Of a stretch of 64,000 nt of DNA, positions 1 through 7,218 are shown in pieces; positions within the stretch are counted from its first letter, which is position 1; the number at the start of each line of letters is the position of its first letter. The position numbers were made by a program, and so were the translations under genes. The notes below the pieces were generated by a model. It did no database searches and was not told the origin of the DNA. It was given only the letters and a program-made list of their open reading frames with translations. Origin of the DNA: an uncultured Bacteroidota bacterium (lineage in GTDB: Bacteria > Bacteroidota > Bacteroidia > Bacteroidales > GWA2-32-17); NCBI GenBank assembly GCA_903837285.1, contig CAILUD010000171.1:1-64000 (forward strand), given 5' to 3'.

Positions 1-1
1 A

Positions 2-364
2 ATAATATTAGTTGCAACAAGTAAATTACCAGAATGGGGTTGTAAAGATACTATGGAGTTTAATCCACTTTGTGTAGATGCATACCCATTACTCGAAGTA
101 CCAAATTCATTTACACCAAATAATGACGGTAAAAATGATTTTTTCAGAGTTAACAGTAAATCAATAATAGAATTCCATGCAGTAATTTTAAACCGTTGGG
201 GTAAAAAATTATATGAGTGGGATAACGCAGATGGATACTGGGATGGCAAAATTGGTGGCTCTGACGCTTCGCCAGGAGTATACTACTATATTGTTACAGC
301 AAAGGGAAAGAAAGAAACAGATTATGAATTCAAAGGTTTCTTCTATCTACTAAGAGAAAAATAG
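2..364 (+). CDS. C-terminal part of a T9SS type B sorting-domain (gliding motility-associated CTD) protein, 5' truncated
   Basis: The reading frame is open from base 2, so the gene starts before the window; the ATG at 53 is internal. The visible 120 residues hold the phylum's type B sorting domain: the phrase VPNSFTPNNDGKNDFFRV, then ILNRWGKKLYEW, WDGK and SPGVYYYIV. This domain sits at the end of very large cell-surface or secreted proteins exported by the type IX system and often depends on a partner for surface attachment. What the rest of the protein does cannot be seen. A strong terminator follows directly. Confidence 0.9.
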   Translation: MILVATSKLPEWGCKDTMEFNPLCVDAYPLLEVPNSFTPNNDGKNDFFRVNSKSIIEFHAVILNRWGKKLYEWDNADGYWDGKIGGSDASPGVYYYIVTAKGKKETDYEFKGFFYLLREK

Positions 365-381
365 AAAATTAAATATCAAAT

Positions 382-410
382 AAAAAAGGAGGCTTTCGGC
401 CTCCTTTTTT
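382..410 (+). terminator. Rho-independent terminator after the sorting-domain gene
   Basis: A perfect 12-bp stem (382-393 with 399-410) closes on a TTTCG loop and ends in six T. The left arm carries six A, so the structure could work on both strands, but only the plus-strand gene ends here. Confidence 0.92.
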
Positions 411-438
411 ATTTAGTGTTTTTACACAATGTTTTATT

Positions 439-487
439 GTTATACCAATTATAATCCGCTACGCCGTGGCGGAGGATAAATGGTTTT
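439..487. repeat. Dispersed intergenic repeat, TTATACCAA / CCGC-GGCGG family, copy 1
   Basis: The block TTATACCAATTATAATCCGC followed by a GC-rich inverted repeat and GGATAAATGG recurs in close form at 19456-19490 and partly at 19559-19581. The GC-rich core stands out in this AT-rich DNA. No ORF is associated with it. The rest of 411-509 holds nothing else I recognise. Confidence 0.6.
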
Positions 488-509
488 CTTATTAACAGTC
501 TTCATACTC

Positions 510-752
510 TGGTCTGTGGCTCACAGGCCACAAGGAATGACAAATATAATAACTCACTTTAATTTGGAATATTGAAATCCAAAGGTTCAAAAGTTTGCAT
601 TGAATCTGTAGGAACAATATATGATTTTGCTTCGCCAGAGATTACAATACTAGTGTTTAAATTTTGTTGATCAGTAGCATTAATCATTTGTTTATTCAAC
701 ACTTTGTTAGCAATTGCAACAATGAATTCTTTTACTGAAGCATTTAATTCAC
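510..752. repeat. Direct repeat copy A of a tandem duplication (about 243 bp)
   Basis: This copy matches 760-1003 with roughly a dozen substitutions and a one-base indel (about 95% identity by eye). Each copy begins with the hairpin TGGTCTGTGGCTCACAG and ends inside codons of the glycosyltransferase gene at TTTAATTCAC. Seven bases separate the copies. Copy A is therefore a partial tandem duplicate of the gene's 3' end plus its downstream hairpin. Confidence 0.9.
559..752 (-). pseudogene. Orphan duplicate of the last ~62 codons of the adjacent glycosyltransferase gene
   Basis: On the minus strand this stretch encodes a near copy of residues 591-652 of the protein at 810-2768, ending in the same way (EPLDFNIPN against EPLEFNIPN) and with the stop codon kept. 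About seven residues differ (for example KVLNKQ against KMLNKN). The frame runs upstream only into the hairpin spacer, with no real start or promoter, so it is most likely a non-functional remnant. Most differences change an amino acid, as expected for relaxed selection. Confidence 0.85.
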
Positions 753-758
753 AATACC

Positions 759-781
759 GTGGTCTGTGGCTCACAGACCAC
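759..781. repeat. Perfect hairpin repeat (GGTCTGTG family), copy B
   Basis: GTGGTCTGTG and CACAGACCAC form a 10-bp perfect stem with a GCT loop. It lies just downstream of the minus-strand glycosyltransferase stop codon. A related but imperfect copy is at 510-530 and another at 39019-39037. It has no T tract on either side, so it is not a standard terminator. Confidence 0.75.
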
Positions 782-809
782 AAGGAATGACAAATAAAAA
801 TAACTCACT

Positions 810-2768
810 TTAATTTGGAATATTGAATTCCAAAGGTTCAAAAGTTTGCATTGAATCTGTAGGAACAATATATGATTTTGCTTCGCCAGAGATTACAATA
901 CTAGTATTTAAACTTTGTTGTTCGGCTGCATTAATCATGTTTTTATTCAACATTTTGTTAGCAATTGCAACAATGAATTCTTTTACTGAAGCATTTAATT
1001 CACCATTTGCATCAAAACTATATTTAAAGTATTTTGGTTTAGGTATTATTGAAGCTAAGTATATCGCTTCAGCAAGGCTTAAATCTGCTGGTCTTTTGTT
1101 AAAATAGAATTTGGATGCATCCGCTATACCATAAATTCCAGGTCCCCATTCTATAATGTTAAGATATACTTCATACATCCTTTCCTTAGTGCAAAGACCT
1201 TGGTTTTCTATTAGCCAAACAATTATTATTTCTTCTACTTTACGAGCAATGGTTTTATTTCTGTTTAGAAAAATATTTTTAACAAGTTGCATAGAAATAG
1301 TACTTCCACCACGCGCAAATTTCTTACGTTTTATATCTTCAGCAATGGCTTGTTGAATGGACTCCATTATAAATCCTCTGTGATAGAAAAATGCTCCGTC
1401 TTCTGTACACAAAATTGCATTTCGCATATATGGGGAGACTAAATTTAAAGGTGTAAAACTTGGATTGCTGAAACCAACCGAAAAAGTTTTTACTGGTTCA
1501 CCATTCTCAAAAGCTGTATGTGTAAATTCATTCTGAATCATTGAGTAATTTACATTTCCGAATTGTTTTATTCCAAAATCTTTTCGCAACATTTCGGAAT
1601 TAAATTTTAATGAATCAGGTATAGATAAATCAACAAAAAAGTCCAAATTATATGCTAATTCACCTTTAGTTTTTATGCCATATAAAGTGTGAAATAACCC
1701 TTCTGGTAATGATTCAAATAATTGTTGAGATGTAAAAAATGGTTTGTGAATTTTTAGTGTTAATTGTTTTGTAGGTGAAGTAGTATAATTAATAAAAGGA
1801 TTAAATGATAAAGTATTAATATACGCTGTTGATATACTATCAAGTTGAAAATAATTTTCACCAATTCTAATGTTAAAATCAAATTTAAGGTTCTCGAATT
1901 TTACATCAGTTTTAGAAATTGACGGTTGGTTAACTTTAAAATTTCTCAAATATGATTTACCTAATAAGTTAACATATCCTCCTGATGTAGTCTGAATAAA
2001 ACTAAAAAAAGCAGTGTCGAAACTTAAATCGGTTTTATAAGTATTCATTAATCCTGAAATAATTTTATTCTCTTTTCCAACTTGATTTACCTTTATTGCA
2101 GCTGTTCTTGTATCTGGTAATATTTTTCCAACAAAGCGAATTTCTGATTTGTATTTTCCATCATCAAGATTAAATCTCGATTTAAAAATATTCTCGTTAT
2201 AGGTAATGTCTATTGTTTTTGCAATTAAAGAATCTTTATCGTGTTTATAAAAGATATTAAGATTTTGGATTGTCATAAAATCTGGAATATGCCCAAATAA
2301 AGCATTAAATATGATATTGCTGCGTTTGTGATAATTAATATCTTTATCAGGTATTGTGTCGTTTGGATCTGTTGAGTTATTTTTTAACAAAAAGCTGAAG
2401 TTATCTGTACTATCTGCAATATTTATATTTATTTTAAAATTTGTAAATGTAAGCGAACTGAAATTTACATCACCAAAAATTATATCCCAAAATTTTAAGT
2501 CAGCATTAATACTATCTATTTTAATCAATGTGTCACCCGTTTCAGGAAATACTATAATGTTGTTAAATACAACATTTGTAATGCCATTAAGCTTTGCTTC
2601 CTCTATTGAAATAGTGCCACTATGATTAGTGTTAAATGATTCAATTTTTGAATTTAAAAAGTGATTAAAAATAGATTGTTTGAAAATTAAGGCAATAATC
2701 AAAAATAAAAACAACGTACACAATAAAATAATTGCACTAAACTTTAGTTTCTTTTTAGTAATTTGCAT
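810..2768 (-). CDS. Membrane-anchored GT51 peptidoglycan glycosyltransferase with long AsmA-like N-terminal region
   Basis: The C-terminal third is a glycosyltransferase family 51 domain, which polymerises lipid II into glycan strands at the outer face of the inner membrane. Its motifs are clear: TEDGAFFYHRGF with catalytic Glu456, RGGSTISMQLVKN at about 487, ARKVEEIIIVWLIE and MYEVYLNIIEWGPGIYGI. There is no transpeptidase domain. Residues 11-29 form one membrane anchor. Residues 30-440 are a large extracytoplasmic, beta-rich region that reads like AsmA/TamB-type proteins (an inference from style, not a family match). Monofunctional enzymes of this family are usually about 240 residues; this one has 652. 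It follows hldD by about 8 bp in one operon. Its last ~62 codons are duplicated just downstream. Confidence 0.85.
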   Translation of the reverse strand: MQITKKKLKFSAIILLCTLFLFLIIALIFKQSIFNHFLNSKIESFNTNHSGTISIEEAKLNGITNVVFNNIIVFPETGDTLIKIDSINADLKFWDIIFGDVNFSSLTFTNFKININIADSTDNFSFLLKNNSTDPNDTIPDKDINYHKRSNIIFNALFGHIPDFMTIQNLNIFYKHDKDSLIAKTIDITYNENIFKSRFNLDDGKYKSEIRFVGKILPDTRTAAIKVNQVGKENKIISGLMNTYKTDLSFDTAFFSFIQTTSGGYVNLLGKSYLRNFKVNQPSISKTDVKFENLKFDFNIRIGENYFQLDSISTAYINTLSFNPFINYTTSPTKQLTLKIHKPFFTSQQLFESLPEGLFHTLYGIKTKGELAYNLDFFVDLSIPDSLKFNSEMLRKDFGIKQFGNVNYSMIQNEFTHTAFENGEPVKTFSVGFSNPSFTPLNLVSPYMRNAILCTEDGAFFYHRGFIMESIQQAIAEDIKRKKFARGGSTISMQLVKNIFLNRNKTIARKVEEIIIVWLIENQGLCTKERMYEVYLNIIEWGPGIYGIADASKFYFNKRPADLSLAEAIYLASIIPKPKYFKYSFDANGELNASVKEFIVAIANKMLNKNMINAAEQQSLNTSIVISGEAKSYIVPTDSMQTFEPLEFNIPN

Positions 2769-2776
2769 AAATAAAA

Positions 2777-3742
2777 TTATAATCTGGAATTGGAAGAAAG
2801 GAAATTATTTACATAGTCATTAATAGCGTCTTCAAGCGAAGAAAATGGTTTGCTGTATCCAATTGTTCTTAATTTATCCATTTTTGCTTCAGTAAAATAT
2901 TGGTATTTATCACGTATGTCTATTGGAGTGTCAATAAAAGATACATCTGGTTTTATTTTCATTGCAGAATAAGTAGCATTAACCAGATCATTAAAAGTTC
3001 TGGCCTGTCCGGTTCCTAAATTATAAATTCCGGAATCTTTTCGGTGATGCATTAAAAAGTATAACACATCAACTAAATCTTTTACATAGATAAAATCTCG
3101 TTTCTGTTCACCGTCGCCATATCCTTCTTTGTGAGAACGGAATAATTTCATCTTTCCTGTTGCTTTAATCTGATTAAAAGCGTGAAAAACAACAGATGCC
3201 ATGCGTGCTTTATGGTATTCATTTGGACCAAAAACATTAAAGAATTTTAGACCTGCCCAGAAATATGGTTTTTCATTTTGTTGCAAAGCCCAGATATCAA
3301 AATTGTTTTTTGATTCACCGTAGGGATTAAGAGGTTTTAATTTATGAATAATAGATTCATCATCGTCATAACCAAATTCTCCTTCGCCATAAGTAGCAGC
3401 CGATGAAGCATAAATTAATGGTAAGCCAAATTCAACGCATGCATTCCATACTTTTTGAGAATATGTAAAATTTAATTCATCAAAAATTGATTTGTCAAAT
3501 TCCGTAGTGTTGGTTCTTGCACCAATGTGAAAAATAAATTGCACAAATTTATGGTTGTCATTTAACCATGTAAAAAAATCTTTTCTATCTACTTTAGCTG
3601 TAAAAATTTTATTTTCAAGATTTGATGCTTTTTCAGTTTTCGAAAAATCATCAACCAGTATAATGTCTTTAAAATTTTCTTTATTAAGTCGCGAAACTAA
3701 TACGCTTCCAATAAAACCTGCTGCACCTGTTACTACTATCAT
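2777..3742 (-). CDS. hldD: ADP-L-glycero-D-manno-heptose 6-epimerase
   Basis: HldD converts ADP-D-glycero- to ADP-L-glycero-D-manno-heptose for the LPS inner core, in the cytoplasm. The protein opens with the NADP-binding Rossmann motif MIVVTGAAGFIGS and has the SDR catalytic set SSAATYGEGEFGYD followed by YGESK. KFFNVFGPNEYHK and DFIYVKDLVDVLYFLM are typical of the family. I prefer the ATG at 3742 (321 residues) over an upstream TTG at 3757, because that TTG lies inside a likely -7 promoter box (3755-3762) and family members begin at this Met. It is the first gene of an operon with the GT51 glycosyltransferase, so both products serve the envelope. Confidence 0.95.
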   Translation of the reverse strand: MIVVTGAAGFIGSVLVSRLNKENFKDIILVDDFSKTEKASNLENKIFTAKVDRKDFFTWLNDNHKFVQFIFHIGARTNTTEFDKSIFDELNFTYSQKVWNACVEFGLPLIYASSAATYGEGEFGYDDDESIIHKLKPLNPYGESKNNFDIWALQQNEKPYFWAGLKFFNVFGPNEYHKARMASVVFHAFNQIKATGKMKLFRSHKEGYGDGEQKRDFIYVKDLVDVLYFLMHHRKDSGIYNLGTGQARTFNDLVNATYSAMKIKPDVSFIDTPIDIRDKYQYFTEAKMDKLRTIGYSKPFSSLEDAINDYVNNFLSSNSRL

Positions 3743-3754
3743 AGTATTTTTTTG

Positions 3755-3762
3755 CAAAGCTA
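3755..3762 (-). promoter_or_regulatory. Putative -7 promoter box of hldD
   Basis: TAGCTTTG on the minus strand matches the Bacteroidota -7 consensus TAnnTTTG and ends 13 nt before the hldD ATG, which would give a very short leader. No good -33 TTTG is visible at the usual distance. Confidence 0.5.
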
Positions 3763-3835
3763 CCTATTTTTAAAATAATGACATATTTAAGTTTGATAAA
3801 ATTTTTAACTTCGCGTTACAAAAAAATAAAAGATT

Positions 3836-5584
3836 ATGTACAGAACTCATACTTGCGGGGAGCTTAATATCAAGAATATAGGAAATGCTGTGACTTTAAG
3901 TGGATGGGTGCAGCGCATTCGCGATAAAGGTGCAATGCTTTGGATTGATTTACGCGACAGATATGGTTTAACACAATTAGTGTTTGAGCGCGAAAATATT
4001 GATGCTGAATTACTCGAAAAGGTTAAATCTCTTGGACGTGAGTTTGTTATTCAGGTAACTGGACAGGTAATTGAGCGCGAGTCAAAAAATCCTAAAATGG
4101 AAACTGGTGAAATTGAATTAAAAGTTCAGACTTTAAATATTCTTAATAAATCACTTACACCTCCTTTTACTATTGAAGATGAAAGCGATGGTGGCGACGA
4201 GATAAGAATGAAATATCGTTATTTAGATTTAAGAAGAACACCAATAAAAAATAATATCGAGCTTCGTCATAATATGGGAGTAGAGACAAGAAATTATTTA
4301 AACTCTCATAAGTTTTTCGAAATAGAAACTCCATTTTTAATTAAGTCAACACCTGAAGGAGCACGCGATTTTGTTGTTCCATCAAGAATGAATCAAGGAC
4401 AGTTTTATGCATTGCCACAATCGCCACAAACATTTAAGCAATTGCTTATGGTTGCTGGGTACGACAGGTATTTTCAAATTGTTAGATGTTTTAGAGATGA
4501 AGATTTAAGAGCCGATCGTCAGCCTGAGTTTACTCAAATAGACTGTGAAATGGCTTTTGTAGAGCAGGAAGATATTTTAAATATGTTTGAAGGATTAACA
4601 AAACATCTTTTCAAAAATGTTAAGGGAATTGATATTCACGAATTCCCTCGTATGAGTTATGATTTTGCAATGAAAAATTATGGTTGCGATAAACCCGATT
4701 TGCGTTTTAAAATGACTTTTGTTGAATTAAACGATGTAGTAAAAGGCAAAGAATTTAAAGTTTTTGACGATGCCGAATTGGTAGTTGGAATTTGTGCAAA
4801 AGGATGTGCTGAATATACAAGAAAACAATTAGACGAGTTAACCGATTTCGTAAAACGTCCGCAAATAGGTGCTATGGGATTAATTTACGCAAGATACAAC
4901 TCAGACGGAACTTTAAAATCGTCTGTAGATAAATTTTATAACGAAGAAGAATTAAAAAAATGGGCTGCAACATTTAATGCAGAGCCTGGTGATTTAATTT
5001 TAATTCTTGCAGGTAAAGAAGAAAAAACTCAGAAAGCATTATCCGAGCTTCGTTTAGAAATAGGTAACAGACTTGGTTTACGTAAGTCAGATGTATATTA
5101 TCCGCTTTGGGTTTGCGATTTTCCATTGTTAGAATGGGACGAAGAAACTCAAAGATATTATGCAAAACATCATCCGTTTACCGCACCAAAACCAGAAGAT
5201 ATTCATTTCTTAGAAAAAGATCCGGGTAAAGTTCGTGCAAATGCATACGACCTTGTAATAAATGGTGTTGAAGTAGGAGGTGGGTCAATTAGAATTTACG
5301 ATAGAGATTTACAAAAACAAATGTTTGGAATCTTAGGATTTACTGACGAAGAGGCTCAAAAGCAATTCGGATTTTTAATGAACGCATTTGAATATGGTGC
5401 TCCACCTCATGGAGGAATTGCATTTGGTTTTGATAGAATTTGCTCGTTGTTTGGAGGAAGTGAATCAATACGTGATTTTATTGCCTTTCCAAAAAATAAT
5501 TCTGGGCGCGATGTTATGATAGATTCTCCATCTGAAATAAGCGATTTGCAATTTAACGAATTGGGCATAATGTTAAAACCATAA
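3836..5584 (+). CDS. aspS: Aspartyl-tRNA synthetase
   Basis: This class IIb synthetase charges tRNA-Asp. The N-terminal OB-fold anticodon-binding domain (about 1-105: [28 protein letters not shown]) is followed by the catalytic core with [27 protein letters not shown], motif 2 ([18 protein letters not shown]) and motif 3 ([15 protein letters not shown]). An inserted GAD-type domain lies at about 290-400. At 582 residues it matches the bacterial type. A weak -7-like box (TAACTTCG, 3806-3813) precedes it. Whether the enzyme discriminates between tRNA-Asp and tRNA-Asn cannot be told from the sequence. Confidence 0.97.
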   Translation: MYRTHTCGELNIKNIGNAVTLSGWVQRIRDKGAMLWIDLRDRYGLTQLVFERENIDAELLEKVKSLGREFVIQVTGQVIERESKNPKMETGEIELKVQTLNILNKSLTPPFTIEDESDGGDEIRMKYRYLDLRRTPIKNNIELRHNMGVETRNYLNSHKFFEIETPFLIKSTPEGARDFVVPSRMNQGQFYALPQSPQTFKQLLMVAGYDRYFQIVRCFRDEDLRADRQPEFTQIDCEMAFVEQEDILNMFEGLTKHLFKNVKGIDIHEFPRMSYDFAMKNYGCDKPDLRFKMTFVELNDVVKGKEFKVFDDAELVVGICAKGCAEYTRKQLDELTDFVKRPQIGAMGLIYARYNSDGTLKSSVDKFYNEEELKKWAATFNAEPGDLILILAGKEEKTQKALSELRLEIGNRLGLRKSDVYYPLWVCDFPLLEWDEETQRYYAKHHPFTAPKPEDIHFLEKDPGKVRANAYDLVINGVEVGGGSIRIYDRDLQKQMFGILGFTDEEAQKQFGFLMNAFEYGAPPHGGIAFGFDRICSLFGGSESIRDFIAFPKNNSGRDVMIDSPSEISDLQFNELGIMLKP

Positions 5585-5622
5585 CGAAAAAATTATTTTT
5601 CGGTACTTTTATAATAAACTAA

Positions 5623-5664
5623 TGCAAAATAAGGTTTAAGTATTATCACTTAACCTTTATTGCA
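5623..5664. repeat. Imperfect inverted repeat directly ahead of gldN
   Basis: TGCAAAATAAGGTTTAAGT (5623-5641) pairs with ACTTAACCTTTATTGCA (5648-5664), with small bulges and an ATTATC loop. It ends one base before the gldN ATG at 5666. It has no T tract. It could be an operator, or a leader hairpin covering the start site. Confidence 0.55.
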
Positions 5665-5665
5665 T

Positions 5666-6517
5666 ATGAAATCCCTTATAGTTTTATTTATTTTATTTTT
5701 TGGGATTAACATTCTTTGCAACTCGCAAAGTGATCCCAAAGATGGTCATTATATAATTTATCCGGTTCCTTATCCATTTGTCAGAGAAGCCGACATGATG
5801 TGGTCTAAAACTGTTTGGCGAATGATGGATTTGCGTGAAAAAATTAATCTTCCTATTTATTATCCAACTACACCAATGGATAATAGATATAGTTTAATTG
5901 ATTTACTGTTATATGGAATAAAAAAGGAAGGTATTGTTGCATATAGCCCAGATGAACAAGATGAATTTTCGAAGCCATTGACATGGAAAGATATTGAAGA
6001 TAGGTTTGGAGTAAGAAATGATACTGTGTATATTGAAGATTCGGAAACAGGAGAGTCTGTTATTAAAGTTATTAAAACGGAAATGGTAAGTTCAGAGGTA
6101 AAGAAAATAATGATAAAAGAGCAATGGTATTTTGATAAACAAAGTTCACAATTAGAGGTTAAAATTGTTGGAATATGCCCTATAAGAGAATATGAAAGAA
6201 CTGAATCAAGTACTCAAAATACCGAAACCGAAGAGGAATCTGAACTAGTTATGAAGAAATTGTTTTGGGTTTATTTTCCGTCAGTTCGTTTTCTGTTTGC
6301 AAACAATTTTGTTTTTAATCCCAATAACGATTCACAGCGTCTAAGTTTTGATAATTTATTTTTTAAACGACGCTTTAGCAGCTATGTGTATCAGGAATCA
6401 AATGTTTACGATAATAGATATATTGGTGAATACAAAAAAGGATTGGATGTACTTTTAGAATCTAAAAAAATTGAAGACGATATATTTGTATTTGAACATG
6501 ATTTATGGGAGTATTAG
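5666..6517 (+). CDS. gldN: GldN/PorN-family type IX secretion/gliding protein, unlinked to gldKLM
   Basis: GldN is a periplasmic part of the T9SS that forms a ring-like complex with GldK under the outer membrane. The protein has a signal peptide (about 1-20). Family features are WSKTVWRMMDLREKINLP, PMDNRYSLIDLLLYGI, EQWYFDKQSSQLEVKIVGICP and the C-terminal FVFEHDLWEY. The start is the ATG at 5666; an upstream TTG at 5660 is less likely. gldN normally closes a gldKLMN operon, but here aspS is upstream and no gldK, L or M is in the window. It could be the only gldN or a second paralogue; the sequence does not decide. Confidence 0.88.
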   Translation: MKSLIVLFILFFGINILCNSQSDPKDGHYIIYPVPYPFVREADMMWSKTVWRMMDLREKINLPIYYPTTPMDNRYSLIDLLLYGIKKEGIVAYSPDEQDEFSKPLTWKDIEDRFGVRNDTVYIEDSETGESVIKVIKTEMVSSEVKKIMIKEQWYFDKQSSQLEVKIVGICPIREYERTESSTQNTETEEESELVMKKLFWVYFPSVRFLFANNFVFNPNNDSQRLSFDNLFFKRRFSSYVYQESNVYDNRYIGEYKKGLDVLLESKKIEDDIFVFEHDLWEY

Positions 6518-6544
6518 TTTGTCCTCTATCCAATGCTCCAGCCC

Positions 6545-6600
6545 ATGTTGGAGTTATCTCCAACATTATGCCTCGCCATTGTTGGAGTTAAATCCAACAT
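6545..6600. repeat. Twin palindromes GTTGGAG...TCCAAC
   Basis: Two near-identical hairpins stand 33 bp apart: ATGTTGGAG-TTAT-CTCCAACAT at 6545-6566 and TGTTGGAGTTAAATCCAACA at 6580-6599. They lie between gldN and the convergent rplS, upstream of the shared terminator. Their meaning is unknown. Confidence 0.8.
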
Positions 6601-6623
6601 GATTTTTAGTGTTTAAGGTTTTT

Positions 6624-6661
6624 AAAAATAAAAAAGCCCCATTCGGGGCTTTTTTATTTTT
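6624..6661. terminator. Bidirectional terminator between gldN and rplS
   Basis: A long stem with GCCCC/GGGGC at its core (6624-6640 with 6645-6661, loop ATTC) is flanked by A-rich and T-rich arms. It can end transcripts of both convergent genes, gldN (plus) and rplS (minus). Confidence 0.93.
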
Positions 6662-6674
6662 AATGTATTTAATA

Positions 6675-7052
6675 TTATGAAGGAACAACAATGTTTTTAG
6701 CTGTATTAACTCGTTTTTCCTTGATTCTAGCTTTTTTACCAGTAAGTCCGCGTAGATAATATATTCTAGCACGGCGTACTTTACCACTTTTGTTTAATTC
6801 AATTTTGTCAATAAATGGAGAATTGTCTGGGAAAATTCTTTCAACTCCAACTCCATTAGAAATTTTACGAACTGTAAAAGTTGATTTTACACCAGAAGCT
6901 TTACGTTGAATTACTACTCCACGGAACAACTGAATACGTTCTTTATTTCCTTCTTTAATTTTATAGTGAACAGTAATTGTGTCTCCACTTTTAAATTGTG
7001 GTAACTCTGTTGCTGTTAACATTTCATTTTCAAATACTTTAACTAAGTCCAT
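6675..7052 (-). CDS. rplS: 50S ribosomal protein L19
   Basis: L19 sits at the 30S-50S interface. The 125-residue product is of family length and shows [49 protein letters not shown] and [20 protein letters not shown]. It appears to be transcribed alone here, with no trmD or rpsP beside it. The C-terminal tail ([12 protein letters not shown]) is a little longer than the E. coli form. Confidence 0.97.
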   Translation of the reverse strand: MDLVKVFENEMLTATELPQFKSGDTITVHYKIKEGNKERIQLFRGVVIQRKASGVKSTFTVRKISNGVGVERIFPDNSPFIDKIELNKSGKVRRARIYYLRGLTGKKARIKEKRVNTAKNIVVPS

Positions 7053-7144
7053 CTTGCGTTAATTTCTAATTGTGATACTTTTTTAAACGGACTGCAATAT
7101 TACAAAAAATTTTAATTCAAAATACTATAATGGTAAAAAATATT

Positions 7145-7187
7145 TATATAGACCAAACAGGTCTATATGACCTGTTTGGTCTATATA
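7145..7187. repeat. Perfect 19-bp-stem hairpin
   Basis: TATATAGACCAAACAGGTC (7145-7163) and its exact reverse complement (7169-7187) enclose a TATAT loop. It is centred between rplS and the C69 peptidase gene. The core ACC-AACAGGT resembles the hairpin at 52446-52478, so the two may be one dispersed family. Confidence 0.85.
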
Positions 7188-7190
7188 ATA

Positions 7191-7212
7191 AAAAAAGGAG
7201 CCTAAGCTCCTT
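7191..7212 (-). terminator. Terminator of the C69 dipeptidase gene
   Basis: Read on the minus strand, AGGAGC-TTAG-GCTCCT is followed by a run of T (the A run at 7191-7196). It lies just after the stop codon of the gene at 7219-8904. Confidence 0.85.
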
Positions 7213-7218
7213 TAAGTT

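Noticed and set aside
823-1107. Plus-strand ORF opposite the glycosyltransferase gene
   Set aside because: It is a shadow of the well-supported minus-strand GT51 coding sequence.
3792-3813. Full promoter for aspS (TTTG and TAACTTCG)
   Set aside because: The two boxes are only 10 nt apart, far below the usual ~19 nt, so only a weak -7-like box is credible.
6545-6600. CRISPR-like array
   Set aside because: Only two palindromic copies with one short spacer and no cas genes in the window.
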